From Tuctoria greenei (taxonomy: Eukaryota; Streptophyta; Magnoliopsida; Poales; Poaceae), in the NCBI GenBank assembly GCA_036927565.1, contig JAYESD010000001.1, forward strand, positions 273,555,560-273,619,559: DNA of 64,000 nt. Reading direction: 5' to 3'. Both the position numbers and the translations under genes were made by a program. The notes below the pieces were generated by a model. That model was given only the letters and a program-made list of their open reading frames with translations, was not told the DNA's origin and did no database searches. Positions 35,184 to 46,467 of the stretch are shown here, piece by piece (within the stretch, counting starts at the first letter, position 1; the number at the start of each line of letters is the position of its first letter).

Positions 35184-36233
35184 TTGAGAGCTCCCTTGGA
35201 TTACAACACAAAATACCACCAAGAACACACTCAAAAGATTACAATTTAAGCGCAGGAGTGTGTTAGAGAATCGAACCAAGAGCTCAATGTGGTGTTGAAT
35301 GTGTCTCTCCAATGAACTAGAGTGAATTCTCAAAGGATTGATCTTTTTTGCACTTAATTTCGTGGAGAGATGTGGTTTTTGAGTCTCTTGGGAGGTGTGA
35401 CGGCGCTAGGGTTCGAGAGAGTGTAAAATATGGCTGTACAACTCTATTTATATGAGTTTCTAAAAGTAACCGTTAGGGTTTAGAAAGATCGGACTAGTCC
35501 ATGGTGGTCACTGGACTAGACCGGTGTGCTGCGTGTAGCAAACCCTAAGTTTTCTAAAATATCGGACTAGTCCGACTAGGAACGGACTTGTCCGATTTCG
35601 CTACTGGAAATCTTCGGACTAGTCCGATAGTCATCGGACTTGTCCGGACATGTGAAACCCTAAGTTTATAGGATGACAAGTCCGCACTTGGAGGACTTGT
35701 CCGATTCAGTTCAGAGGGTATTTCGGACTAGTCCGTGCAAACATCGGACTTGTCCGATTTGGATCAGAAAGAATATCAGACTAGTCCGGTTGTGATCGAA
35801 CTTGTCCGATTTAGTGTGACTTGTGAAGTGTTTTGAGGACTAGTCCGCACTGGGGAGGACTAGTCCGATTCTAGTAAGAAAGGATATTGGACTAGTCCGA
35901 TGGATATCAGACTTGTCCGACTTCGTGCAGAAAGGATATCGAACTAGTCCGATGTTATTCGGACTAGTCCGGTCCTGTGTAACTTTGTGCAATGTGTGTG
36001 TTTAAGTGTGATTGAGCTCTTGGGATGTGTTTTCTTAACACACTCCATACCCAATGATCTACTATTCTTCTTTCTTGAACTCATTTCTACTTTGCTACTC
36101 ACTCTTCCTTCTTTTTGGCACTTTGCTCATTTTCCTATTAAAATCCTGCACTCATCTCAACAAAGAGGTTAGGATCCCAATTGCTTGTCATAAATCATCC
36201 AAAAACCACAAGGGAGTCCTAGATGCACTTTCA
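35182..36233 (-). repeat. 3' LTR of the Sirevirus, truncated
   Basis: Corresponds to 45436-46467; the equivalent of 44929-45435 is missing. On the minus strand it starts TGAAAGTGCATC at 36233. It holds about 18 copies of the GGACTAGTCC/GGACTTGTCC motif. Confidence 0.88.
35489..35973. repeat. Palindromic CGGACTAGTCCG motif array, 3' LTR
   Basis: About 18 copies of the 12-bp palindrome CGGACTAGTCCG or the variant CGGACTTGTCCG within 485 bp, mostly in pairs about 22-27 bp apart, pairs separated by 30-50 bp. Some copies have one substitution. The sequence between copies is not conserved in the same way. Confidence 0.88.
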
Positions 36234-36249
36234 ATCTCCCCCTTTTTTG
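36234..36249 (-). other. Polypurine tract of the Sirevirus
   Basis: On the minus strand, ACAAAAAAGGGGGAGAT directly precedes the LTR start TGAAAGTG at 36233. Confidence 0.82.
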
Positions 36250-36742
36250 TGGCTGATGACAACCAATTAAGATTTCACAAAATATGATAAAAATTGAGAT
36301 TTTCATAAAGCATGCACATATGAGTCCAAAATACATCAAGTAGAGAAAGCATAGTCCATATGTGCATACTTTATGGTGGGATGCATAACTAAGTGCACTG
36401 AAACATTGAGAATGACATAATTGACATTTATTACCCAATAGCAAGCATATATGTCATTCTAGAGCAAAATCACAGTTTTCATAGACACTACTCAAAGGAT
36501 CAAATCATTGCATCATAGAACCATAATTATCATAATATCATTGTTAAAACATTACAAGCCACAAAATAGTTAAAAACAAAGCATAGAGCTCTCTCCTCGC
36601 AAACTGCAGCTAAGCTAAGACTAAGAGTACCCTCAAGCTCTCCCCCTTTGGCATCAAGACACCAAAAAGAAAGAGAGGAGAGTCCTAGGGTCTTCACTCT
36701 TCGTTGTCGGTCCTTTCATCATCGTCTTCATCATCTTCATCT

Positions 36743-38250
36743 TCAGCTTGATGAGGAGGGAGGAGGAGGTGCGGAGGTACTCGAGCCCCCAACGCCAAAG
36801 TAGGCAAGCTCGAAGGGGGTCAAGGGCCCGAGCTCGGTGAAATCAGAATTTGAGTCTTCAGAGATTGTTGGAGACCCAATTGGCTCAATCTCCAGCTTTT
36901 GGCAAATTTGCTTGACATTTGCCTTGATATACTTCATGTACTTCTTTCTTTTCTTGTTGAGCTTATGGGCCTTCACTTCGGCCTTTTTGCAGGAGGCAAA
37001 GATTGCAGCCAGGTACTTGAGAATTCCGCTGGCTAAACCTTTTTGAGGGGCTGCACTAGAAGCAGGGGCAGCCCTAGCATCTTCTCTTGATCTTGCCGGT
37101 GCCTCGAGACTGGAGGCCGGTGAGGGAGCAGCCTACACACTCGGCTTTTGAGGCATTTGAGGCCTCAAGGGGAGATGCTCCACGTCTTTCACAAACACAA
37201 TGTCGGGTGACTTTCTCAATCACAAACATTAGGTAAGGAGCATATTCGCAAGATCTGTTGGGAGTGCAGGATATGTTCATCATATCATTCCAAATGTATT
37301 CCGCCACATCAAATGGGCAGTCCTTGCTTATGACTCTCATCAGAGTCCGAAGGTATCCTTGCACACTCCCAGCATCTCCATCCTTGGGAGCAATTGTCTT
37401 CCTTAACACCCTGTTCAACACCACAAAGAATGGCTTCATGTTTTTGGTGGAAGGAGGGTTGAACTTTGAGTTTGGCTCATATAGGAACTTCATCCTATTC
37501 TTGTCAATGACACCAATGTTGTGTATGACCAAGCAATCAGATCTTGTGGTGTCAAGGTGGCAGGTTAGCAAAATCTTCTTGAGTAATGCTGTACTTGGAT
37601 CCATGGGTCATCCAAGTGACACTCTCCTCATCCTCACTTGAGAAGTGATAGGTCGTAAAGAACTGCACAATCACTTCATCATTCTAGTTATTTCTGAAAG
37701 CAAACAGATCTCTCAGTCCATGCTTCTCAATGGCTCTCACTACATTAGTGAATGGTGAGCAGCCCTTCTTCTCAAAATGTGCCCAGTCAATCCACTGAAT
37801 ACGCACAACTGGTGTCTTCATTGGGAGATACACCGATCTGTAGAAATCAGCATGGAAGTTGCACCAGAACCTTCCATCAGCTGCTTGCTTCGGTCGGCCA
37901 TACCAATCGATGCTTCTAAACTTGGCCGCCGAGTCACTGCCCTTCCCGTTGAACTTCTCTTCATTTGGGTCCCGGACCCCTTCCCTTGGAGCATGAAGTT
38001 TCAACGGGCCAACCAGACCCGTAGCAATCCCTTTGCCCTTGCCCTTTGCTTGGCGAGGGCCACTCGATGATGCAGCTGCCTTGGAGACTGGCTTCTTAGC
38101 TAGCACCTTCCTCCGAGCCTGTGGAGGAGACTGAGCTGGCTCGAACAGTCTTTCTTGGCACTTCTTTCCAAGACCTGTCGAGGTCTGAGGTGCCACCTCG
38201 TGGTCCATCTCGGCCTCAAAGTCGGAGACATCATTGCCGGAGCTCGACAT
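36743..38250 (-). pseudogene. Env-like ORF of the Sirevirus
   Basis: Read from ATG 38250 (MSSSGNDVSDFEAEMDHE). An acidic then basic Ser/Ala/Lys-rich N-terminus leads to a conserved core (FRSIDWYGRPKQAADGRFW, YLPMKTPVVRIQWIDWAHFE) and, after a stop TAG at about 37684 and a frameshift near 37580, a second core (NRMKFLYEPNSKFNPPSTK, DGDAGSVQGYLRTLMRVI). A Lys-rich, probably coiled C-terminus lies at 36743-36976 in another frame. This resembles the plant transposon/env-like proteins after pol in some Sireviruses. No convincing signal peptide or membrane anchor is seen, so an envelope role is unsupported. Position and domains fit the family; function is unknown. Confidence 0.6.
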
Positions 38251-38361
38251 GACCTGAGAATGAGTGGTATGAATGATAATGAATGACACAAGGCAAAGGT
38301 GTGAACAGGTAGCAAGGAATTGCATTGAGGAATTGAAGAATTAGGTTTTGAGTTCAGAAAC

Positions 38362-38440
38362 ATCGGACTTGTCCGGTGCACAGGCACGGACTAGTCCGGG
38401 GGACCGGACTTGTCCGTGCATGGACCAGACTAGTCCGGTG
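38362..38440. repeat. Palindrome motif cluster upstream of env-like ORF
   Basis: Four copies of GGACTTGTCC or GACTAGTCC within 79 bp, about 110 bp upstream (minus-strand sense) of the env-like ATG. Confidence 0.8.
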
Positions 38441-39226
38441 TTCATCCTCAAAAACCTAAGAGACTGGATAAATGGTGAATTCTAATGCACAACGACCTTA
38501 GCATACACGTAATACATCAAGAGAGCATGTATATAGCGAGGAATGCTAGGCTATTTGATCAACAATGAAGAAATCGGGATTTCTAGGGTTTGAGCGAAAA
38601 TTACCAAAAAATTTGCTTGAAACTTGGAGATGAGTGTGTTGAAGGCCAGAGAAGTCCACTAGCTTCAATCCTCAAGTGGACAAGCTTGATTTCCGCCCAA
38701 ATGCGAAGCTTTTTGGTGGAGGGAGCAAGGAATCGCCTTGGGAGCTCGAGCACGAAGAGAGAGAGCGCGTGAGGCAAGAGTGGAGGTGAGGAAATTAGGG
38801 TTTAGCAGCGGCTAGGGTTAAGGACACACAAAATCGAACAAGTCCGGAGAGGACCAGACTAGTCCGAACTTTTCCAGGGGATATATCGGACTAGTCCATT
38901 GTCTACCGGACTAGTCCGGCCTAACCAGCACTCTATGGATTAGTCTGCATGGGCGGACTAGTCCGGGCAACAACGGACTAGTCTGTGGTCACTAGGCAAG
39001 AATTTTAGCCCATTCATATATATTTGAAGGTACATATATAGAGAAAATATAGGCAAAACACATCAAATAATCTTGATGAATATGATCAGTAAGCATACAA
39101 CAATCAAGCAATGATCATAATTCACCAAGATATAGTAATTGACATAGTTTTTCGGAGAAAAATGAGAGAGATGATTTTCACAATCCAATCAACATATTTG
39201 AAGAATTCATACAGGTATGCAACATT
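38441..39226 (-). other. Spacer between pol and env-like ORF
   Basis: About 800 bp with no coding signal; it contains a further palindrome cluster at 38834-38988 with seven copies, some with one or two substitutions. The part next to pol (39000-39200) is AT-rich. Confidence 0.6.
38834..38988. repeat. Palindrome motif cluster in the pol-env spacer
   Basis: Copies include CGGACTAGTCC at several positions and decayed forms such as GGATTAGTC. The same motif occurs in the LTRs and in gag. Confidence 0.8.
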
Positions 39227-39831
39227 TCAAGCCACACTCCGAGCATCAAGGATATTTAGTTCATTTCGGAGTTCACAAAAACGTTTTTCATCAAGTGGCT
39301 TGGTGAATATGTCGGCCAATTGCTTTTGAGTGTTGACATGTGAAATGGCTATGTCTCCTTTCATGGCATGATCTCTCAAAAAGTGGTGTCTTATGTCTAT
39401 GTGTTTAGTTCTGGAGTGCTCAACTGGGTTGTGGGCAATTTTAATGGCACTCTCATTGTCACAAAGGAGTGGAATATGGTTCACATTGTAACCATAGTCC
39501 CTTAGAGTTTGTCGCATCCAAAGGATTGAGCACAACAACTCCCGGCTGCAACATACTCCGCTTCGGCTGTGGATAAGGCAACGGAATTTTGTTTCATGGA
39601 GGACCAAGAAACTAAGGATCTCCCTAGGAATTGGCATGTACCGGAAGTGATTTTTCTATCTACTTTGCACCCGGCATAATCTGCATCGGAGTAACCAATG
39701 AGATTGAATTTTGAGCCTTTTGGGTACCAAAGGCCAAGATTGGGTGTATGAACTAAATATCTCAAGATCCTTTTTACGGCTGTCAAGTGACATTGCTTAG
39801 GATTGGCTTGAAATCTTGCACAAACATACAC
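39227..39831 (-). pseudogene. pol: Sirevirus RNase H
   Basis: Minus strand. Starts after a frameshift from reverse transcriptase near 39800: YLVHTPNLGLWYPKGSKFNL, the first catalytic region YSDADYAGCKVDRKITSG, SLVSWSSMKQNSVALSTAEA with EAEYVAA, then after another frameshift near 39520 LCDNESAIKIAHNPVEHSRT and ending in TKPLDEKRFCELRNELNIL. All the usual copia RNase H blocks are present, so decay is by small indels rather than loss. Confidence 0.88.
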
Positions 39832-40561
39832 TCAACATAATATCTGGCTTAGATGCACATAAATAGAGTAGAGATCCAATCATGGAGCGATATACCTTTT
39901 GGTCGACGCTAGGTCCATCTTCATTGAGGTCTAGGTGGCCATTCGTTGCCGTGGGGGGTTTTATGGGCTTCGCCTTGTCCATGCCAAACTTCTTGAGTAT
40001 GTCCTGCGTGTACATGGTTTGGCTTAGGAACGTCCCTTCCTTCTGTTGCCGTACTTGGAATCCCAAGAAGTAATTTAACTCTCCCATCATTGACATTTCA
40101 AACCTTTCTGTCATGATTTTACTAAATTCTTCACAAAAATATTGGTTAGTTGACCCAAAGATTATATCGTCAACATAAATTTGACAAATAAAAAGATCAT
40201 CATCAAAATTCTTTGTAAATAGTGTATAATCTACTTTACCAATCTTAAAGCCATTTTCAATTAAGAAATCTCTAAAACACTCATGCCAAGCTCTAGGAGC
40301 TTGTTTGAGGCCGTAGAGAGCCTTACGCAATTTAAACACGTGGTCGGGGAACTCTTCATCTTCAAACCTGGGTGGTTGCTCCACGTACACCTCTTCCTTG
40401 ATTGGCCCGTTGAGGAAGGCGCTTTTTGAATCCATTTGATACAGCTTGAAATCATGGTGAGTAGCATATGCAAGTAATATTCTAATAGATTCAAGCCTAG
40501 CTACTGGAGCAAAAGTCTCATCGAAATCCAAACATTCGACTTGTGAATACCCTTTGGCCAC
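39797..40561 (-). pseudogene. pol: Sirevirus reverse transcriptase
   Basis: Ty1/copia reverse transcriptase (RVT_2 type). Motifs in order: FDETFAPVARLESIRILLAY, YQMDSKSAFLNGPIKEEVYV, KALYGLKQAPRAWHECF, the catalytic IYVDDIIFGST (Asp pair near 40167-40172), and GELNYFLGFQV. The frame is continuous with the integrase C-terminus through one in-frame TAA at 40565-40567. It ends in a frameshift near 39800. Catalytic residues are kept. Confidence 0.9.
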
Positions 40562-40564
40562 AAG

Positions 40565-42097
40565 TTATGCCTTGTTCCTTGTCACCACCCCGTTTTCATC
40601 TTGTTTGTTGTGGAAGACCCATTTGGTGCCGACGATGTTTGCATTGGGTCTTGCCACAAGTTCCCACACTTCGTTCCGCTTGAAGTTGTTCAATTCTTCT
40701 TGCATTGCCACCACCCAGTCCAGATCTTTCAATGCATCTTCAACGCTGTGTGGTTCCAAAAAGGATATAAACAAATAGTCTTCACAAAAGTTAGCTATGC
40801 GAGATCTAGTGGTTACTCCCTTTCGAATGTCACCGATGATGTTGTCAATTGGGTGATCTCTTTGGACGCATTGGTGTACTCTTGGGTGTGGCACTTGAGG
40901 AGTTGTATCTTCACGATCATCTGCTTCTCCCCCTAAGTCATTGCCTTTGTTGACTTGTTGATTATCTTTGTATCCTTGTGGATAATCTTGTGTTGAAGCT
41001 CCCCCTTGATCGTTGATCTCCTCTTGTGGTTCATCTTCCTCATGTACGTGTGGAGGTGGCTCTTGTGGTCGAACCTCACCTAGAGCCATTCTTTTCAATA
41101 CTTGACAAGGAGCTTCTTCTTTACCTAGTTCACATGGATCAACTTGCTCCTTTTGGGAGCCATTAGTCTCATCGAACACTACGTCACGTGCTACTTCAAC
41201 AAGTCCGGAGGTCTTGTTGAAAACACGATAGGTGTAAGTGTTCGAATCATAACCAAGCAAGAAACCTTCATCGGACTTTGAAGCGAACTTTGAAGTCCTA
41301 GGCTTCTTGTTCAAGATATAACATGGAGAACCGAAAATACAAAAATATGAAATATTTGGTTTGTTACCGGTGAGTAGCTCATATGATGTCTTCTTGAGTA
41401 GTCGATGAAGATAGAGTCGATTTACGGCATGGCAAGCGGTGTTAATCGCTTCCGCCCAAAATTGATCTGATGTCTTGTACTCATCGAGCATTGTTCTTGC
41501 CATCTCTATGAGTGTTCGATTCTTTCTTCAGCAACTCTGTTTTGTTGTGGGGAGTACGGCGCTGAAAATTCGTGCTTTATGCCTTCGTCATCAAGGTACT
41601 CCTCCACTTGCGTGTTCTTGAACTTCGTGCCGTTGTCGCTTTGAATATTCTTGATTGTCAATGAGAATTCATTTTGAGCTCGCTTGAACAACTTCTTGAG
41701 TGTTCCTTGTGTCTCTGACTTATCATGCAAAAAAGAAAACTCAAGTGAAGCGAGAAAAATCATCAACGACAACTAAACCATATTTGTTACCGCCGATGCT
41801 TATGTAGGCTATTGGACCAAACAAGTCTATGTGTAGAAGCTCGAGTGGTCTTGTTGTAGTCATGATGTTTTTGGCGGGGTGAGGTGCTCCAACTTGCTTC
41901 CCGGCTTGGCACGCGCTACATGGCCTGTCTTTCTCAAATACAACATCCTTTAAACCTCGGATGTGATTGCCTTTGAGGAGTTTTTGAAGGTTCCTCATAC
42001 CAACATGCGCTAGCCGTCTATGCCACAGCCAACCCATGTTGGTCTTTGCAATCAAGCATGTGTCAAGTTCAGATTTATCCTTGTTGAAGTCAACAAG
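40565..42097 (-). pseudogene. pol: Sirevirus integrase
   Basis: Pre-integrase zinc domain HRRLAHVGMRNLQKLLKGNH with CSACQAGKQ, then the core: first Asp in LLHIDLFGP, VVVDDFSRF, second Asp in NIQSDNGTKFKN, Glu in VAEERIEHS. The C-terminal region begins MARTMLDEYKTSDQFWAEAI and ends KWVFHNKQDENGVVTRNKA before the TAA at 40565. Frameshifts lie near 41755 and 41515. The frame joins protease through one TAA at 42098-42100. Confidence 0.88.
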
Positions 42098-42460
42098 TTA
42101 GAGATTTCCCTTTAACATACCCTTGAATGCAACGGAACCAACACTCCTCCTAGAAACGGTCACACCCTCGTTAGTGAACAAGAAATTATAACCTTTGTCG
42201 CATAATTGAGATATGGACAGCAGGTTATAATCTAGAGATTCAACCTGTAAAACATGAGAAAGTGTGTGTTTGGAGGATATTGCAATTTTACCGGTACCGA
42301 GCAACCTTCCTTGACTATTATCTCCAAAGTAGATGCCCTCATTTGGGTCCTCATTCTCTTCATATTCCACGAACATTCTTCTTTCCCCGGTCATATGATT
42401 GGTGCATCCACTGTCTAGCACCCATTTAGATCCACCAGAGGAATAGGCCTGCAAAAACAA
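42098..42460 (-). pseudogene. pol: Sirevirus protease
   Basis: Copia-type aspartic protease with KWVLDSGCTNHMTGE at the active site, followed by the usual GTGKIAISSKHTLSHVLQVE and NLLSISQLCDKGYN. It is in a different frame from the end of gag (stop at 42462-42464), so gag and pol are offset by one base here. This could be a decay event or a programmed shift; the sequence alone does not decide. Confidence 0.88.
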
Positions 42461-42461
42461 A

Positions 42462-44875
42462 TCATGCCTTGGGTTTAGGTACCCAAGCTTGCTTGGGTCC
42501 TTGGAGGTTAGTTACAATGCATTTGGGCACCCACACATGAGACTTGGTGTTCCCATGGCGTGGCCCAACATAATGAGCATAAACCTTGCCAAAATTATTT
42601 CTCATTAACACATAGGAGGCATCAAACGTTTTAAACAATAGTTGTTGTTGTTTGTATACAGGACTGGTCTGGGGGGACGGACTTGTCCGGAGGACCGGAC
42701 TTGTCCGGACACCGACCGGACTAGTCCGGTGTTCATGTGTAGTTGCAGTATTATTCTGTGACTTTCCAATTTGAGAGGGCCTTCCTTTTACAAAGGTAAT
42801 CCTCTCCTCGTTGTTTTTATGGCTTCTAGCACGTTGCATTTCACCATAGGAATAACCAATGCCATATTTGACATTTGGAGGTCTTTTGACCAAGTATGCA
42901 CTGCGTGCATATTTGATCTTCTCCTTGTCAAATATGCCACTTTGGGCAGGATGTTTTTCCTTTGTAGAAGTTAGCTTATCCTTCAAACTGGTGTCACTTT
43001 TCTTACATGTGCAAGCATGAGCAAAATCAATTTTAGTTAGTTGAGAAGGTGAACTCGAAGAGGAGGAAGGTTCACTTAGCTTGAGTGACTCAACCTGCAC
43101 TTCAAGGATTTTGTTGACCTTGATGAGGTCAACAAGTTGGTCCTTGATGGTGGCATTTGAGTCAGTTAGCTCCAAGCAAGTTTCCTTGCTCGAAGCTAAC
43201 TCAAGCTCTAGTGATTTTCTTCGTTCCTTTTCAAGTTCTAGAAGTTTGTCAAGTTTGACATATTCCTCCTTTTGGGAGATGATCATTTCCTTTTGACGAT
43301 GTATTAATCTCTCCTTCTCAACAAGTTGATCAAGCAAAAATTTCATTTTAGTAGCAGTTTTCCTATCTAGTCCAATAAGCATGTCCTCATTATCACTATT
43401 GAGTTCATCATCGCTAGAATAGGAATGCACAGAAGAGGGTTTAATGGTTACCTTGCATTTACCTTCCTTTGCCATAAGGCAAGTGCCATCTCCCTTCCAT
43501 GCACCAAGTGTGGGGAAAAGGGTAGACTTCTTGGATGTCTTTTCGATGGCTATGCTAGCCATCTCTTCTTCTTCAGACGATGAGGACTCGTCATTTGAGT
43601 CCCATTCCTTTCCGATGTGCGCTTGTTCGTATTGTTTCTTCTACTTGAAGAATTTCTTGGGTTGAGGCTTGGCTTCTTTGGTCTTTTTCTTGTTCTCCTC
43701 ATATGGGCAGTCAACTATAAAGTGATTGTATTCACCACAATTATAGCATGCCCGCCTCAACTTTGGCTTCGTTCTTTCCTTGTACTTTCCTTCGCTTGAC
43801 TTTGCACCTTGTCTCTTTTTCATTATTCTCTTGAATTTCTTCATGAACAATATCATGTCTTCTTCATCCAATTCACTGCTCTCGTCGTCACTATCTTCCT
43901 CTAGTTGTGCTTCTCTAGCTTCTTTGGATAGTGGCTTGAGAGTGGACTTCAAAGCAACCCCTTTCTTCTTTGCCGAGGTGAGATCGGCAATTTCCTTGAC
44001 ATGTTTTGCTTGCTTTTCCATCATCTCGAAGTTGATGATCTTTCCAAGCAGTTCATCTAGAGTCAACCTTTTGTATCCGGGGTTTTCTCTAATCATGGAG
44101 CATAGTGTGACGTTACGAGGCATAAAAGCTCTAAGGATGAGCTTTACCACTTCATGGTCATTCCATTTCTTGCTTCCGTATGATCTAACCTTGTTGACGA
44201 GTGTCTTTAATTGATTGTACATTTCTTGGGGTGACTCGTCCTCTTCAATGGCGAATCTTCCTAATTCGCCTTCAATCATCTCGATTTTTGCTTCACGCAC
44301 ATGTCAGTCACCTTCATGCGCAGTTTGTAGTGTGTCCCATATCTCCTTTGCAATTTCGAGTCCATCCACCTTGGTGAACTCGTCCCGACTGAGTGAAGAG
44401 GTAATTACAGCTGCGGCTTGAGCATTTCTGTGAATTGTCTGCTCTTGGCTGGGGGTGAGCTCTTCGTCGTCGTCCGGAATATCTATCCCTGTGCACACAA
44501 TATGCCACAAACTTGGATTGAGGGAAGTTAGATGCATTTTCATGTTTTGCCTCCACATTGAGTAATCACTTCCATCAAAGTTTGGGGCTTTTCCAAGTGG
44601 GATAGATAAATAATGATTGCTATTGGAATTGAGACGATCATAGTTAAGAGGATATCAGGAGTAGTCGGTGTGACTACTCCCCTTCTTCTTCTCTTCTACT
44701 TTTACTTTCCCTTTGGAAAGTGTCTTCTTTCTTAGGAGCCCTTAAGCTCCAGCGTCTCCTCATCGTCGTCCTCAAAGTCTTGAATGGCTTCGAGGAGCTT
44801 TTCCACCTTGAGTTTCTTTTCATCATCAACCTTCTCTTGGTTGTTGATCTTGTGGGTGTCCTTCATGTACGACAT
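42462..44875 (-). pseudogene. gag: Sirevirus gag
   Basis: Long Gag typical of Sireviruses. It starts near ATG 44875 (MSYMKDTHKINNQEKVDDEK), shifts frame at about 44730, then NPSLWHIVCTGIDIPDDDEE, a TGA at 44304-44306, IEMIEGELGRFAIEEDESPQ, and the zinc knuckle CYNCGEYNHFIVDC at 43707-43748. A TAG at 43641 is followed in the same frame by a long acidic, coiled-coil-rich C-terminal region (LDQLVEKERLIHRQKEM and following) ending at 42462. Near residue 270 of this last segment, repeated RTSP units are encoded by copies of the palindromic DNA motif. Confidence 0.85.
42661..42730. repeat. Palindrome motif cluster inside gag coding sequence
   Basis: Three full copies (GGACTTGTCCGG twice, CGGACTAGTCCGG once) and one decayed copy within 70 bp, in frame, giving the repeated Arg-Thr-Ser-Pro unit on the minus strand. 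Confidence 0.82.
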
Positions 44876-44911
44876 GATCTCCTTCGAGCGATTAGTCTCT
44901 TTCTTGAAGAA

Positions 44912-44926
44912 CCTGCTCTGATACCG
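44912..44926 (-). other. Primer-binding site of the Sirevirus
   Basis: Minus strand CGGTATCAGAGCAGG, two bases inside the 5' LTR end; initiator tRNA-Met complement with the first base changed from T to C. Confidence 0.78.
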
Positions 44927-44928
44927 AT

Positions 44929-46467
44929 TGAATGCGTCCTAGAGGGGGGGTGAATAGGCCTTTTTGAGAATTGTCGGATCCTACAGCACTTAACAACCAG
45001 TTCAAAACCAGAGAAATCGGACTGGTCCGGTAAAGTACGGACTAGTCCGGTGTATACGGACTAGATTTATTAGGTTTGATCAATTAACTTCGTTCTTCAA
45101 TATATGCAGCGGAAGTATACGATTAGACAAAGTGTCACAAGGTTATGAATCAGGTTGTATCACAATTCAAACTTATACTTGATATTTCAATGTAAAGTAA
45201 TCAAGATCAATTTGTAACCCTAGATTGATATGAAGTAAGGACAATGAACACAATAAGAACACAGGAGATTTATCCCGTGGTTCAGTTCCCACAAAGGCAA
45301 CCTACATCCACGTTGAGGAGCCCACAAAAGGACTGGGTCTTCTCCAACCCTACCCTCGTCAGATCGCCACGAAGGCCAATCCTCTTCCACTTATCTCAAA
45401 GGGGTGAATAACCGAATTCAAGGGGCTTACTCACACGTTGAGAGCTCCCTTGGATTACAACACAAAATACCACCAAGAACACACTCAAAAGATTACAATT
45501 AAAGCACATGAGTGTGTTAGAGAATCAAACCAAGAGCTCAATGTGGTGTTGAATGTGTCTCTCCAATGAACTAGAGTGAATACTCAAAGGATTGATCTTT
45601 GTTGCACTTAATTTCGTGGAGAGATGTGGTTTTTGAGTCTCTTGGGAGGTGTGACGGCGCTAGGGTTCGAGAGAGTGTAAAATATGGCCGTACAACTCTA
45701 TTTATATGAGTTTCTAAAAGTAACCGTTAGGGTTCAGAAAGATCGGACTAGTCCGTGGTGGTCACCGAACTAGTCCAGTGTGCTGCGTGTAGCAAACCCT
45801 AAGTTTTCCGAAATATCGGACTAGTCCGGCTAGGAACGGACTTGACCGATTTCGCTACTGGAAATCTTTGGACTAGTCCGATAGTCATTGGACTTGTCCG
45901 GACATGTGAAACCCTAAGTGTATAGGATGACAAGTCCGCACTTGGAGGACTTGTCCGATTCAGTTCAGAGGGTATTTTGGACTAGTCCATGCAAACATCG
46001 GACTTGTCCGATTTGGATCAGAAAGAATATTGGACTAGTCTAGTTGTGATCGGACTTGTCCGATTTAGTGTGACTTGTGAAGTGTTTTGAGGACTAGTCC
46101 GCACTGGGGAGGACTAGTCCGATTCTAGTCAGAAAGGATATCGGACTTGTCCGATTTCGTGCAGAAAGGATATCGGACTAGTCCGGTGTCAGTCGGACTA
46201 GGCCGGTCCTGTGTAACTTTGTGCAATGTGTGTGTTTAAGTGTGATTGGGCTCTTGGGATGTGTTTTCTTAACACACTCCATACACAATGATCTACTATT
46301 ATTCTTCCTTGAGCTCATTTCCACTTTGCTCCTCACTCTTCCTTCTTTTTGGCACTTTGCTCATTTTCCTATTAAAATCCTGCACTCATCTCAACAAAGA
46401 GGTTAGGATCCCAATTGCTTGTCATAAATCATCCAAAACCCACAAGGGAGTCCTAGATGCACTTTCA
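44929..46467 (-). repeat. 5' LTR of the Sirevirus, complete (1539 bp)
   Basis: Minus strand from TGAAAGTGCATC (46467) to ACGCATTCA (44929). It contains the sequence CCTAGAGGGGGGGTGAATAG near its end, familiar from copia LTRs, two palindrome copies at 45017-45060 and the main array at 45743-46207. The right target duplication would be CCATG at 46468-46472; its partner is deleted. Confidence 0.88.
45743..46207. repeat. Palindromic CGGACTAGTCCG motif array, 5' LTR
   Basis: About 17 copies in 465 bp, matching the array at 35489-35973. One pair present in the other LTR (35886-35918 region) is missing here, so the arrays change by loss or gain of pairs. Confidence 0.88.

Larger units (their letters stand above)
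35182..46467 (-). mobile_element. Sirevirus-type Ty1/copia element with env-like ORF
   Basis: Oriented on the minus strand: 5' LTR 46467-44929, primer-binding site, gag, protease, integrase, reverse transcriptase, RNase H, then a long spacer and an env-like ORF before the polypurine tract and 3' LTR 36233-35182. The order integrase before reverse transcriptase defines Ty1/copia. The long gag, the extra ORF after pol and the LTR start TGAAAGTGCATCTAGG suit the Sirevirus (SIRE/Maximus) lineage. The outer 507 bp or so of the 3' LTR is deleted. Many stops and frameshifts make it inactive. Confidence 0.88.

Noticed and set aside
35489..35973. CRISPR-like array from regularly spaced palindromes
   Set aside because: The spacers are short and irregular, the motif also occurs in coding and spacer regions of a copia element, and the DNA is from a plant.
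44720..44953. Plus-strand hydrophobic ORF at 44.7-44.95 kb
   Set aside because: It is the antisense of the acidic, Lys-rich N-terminus of Sirevirus gag.
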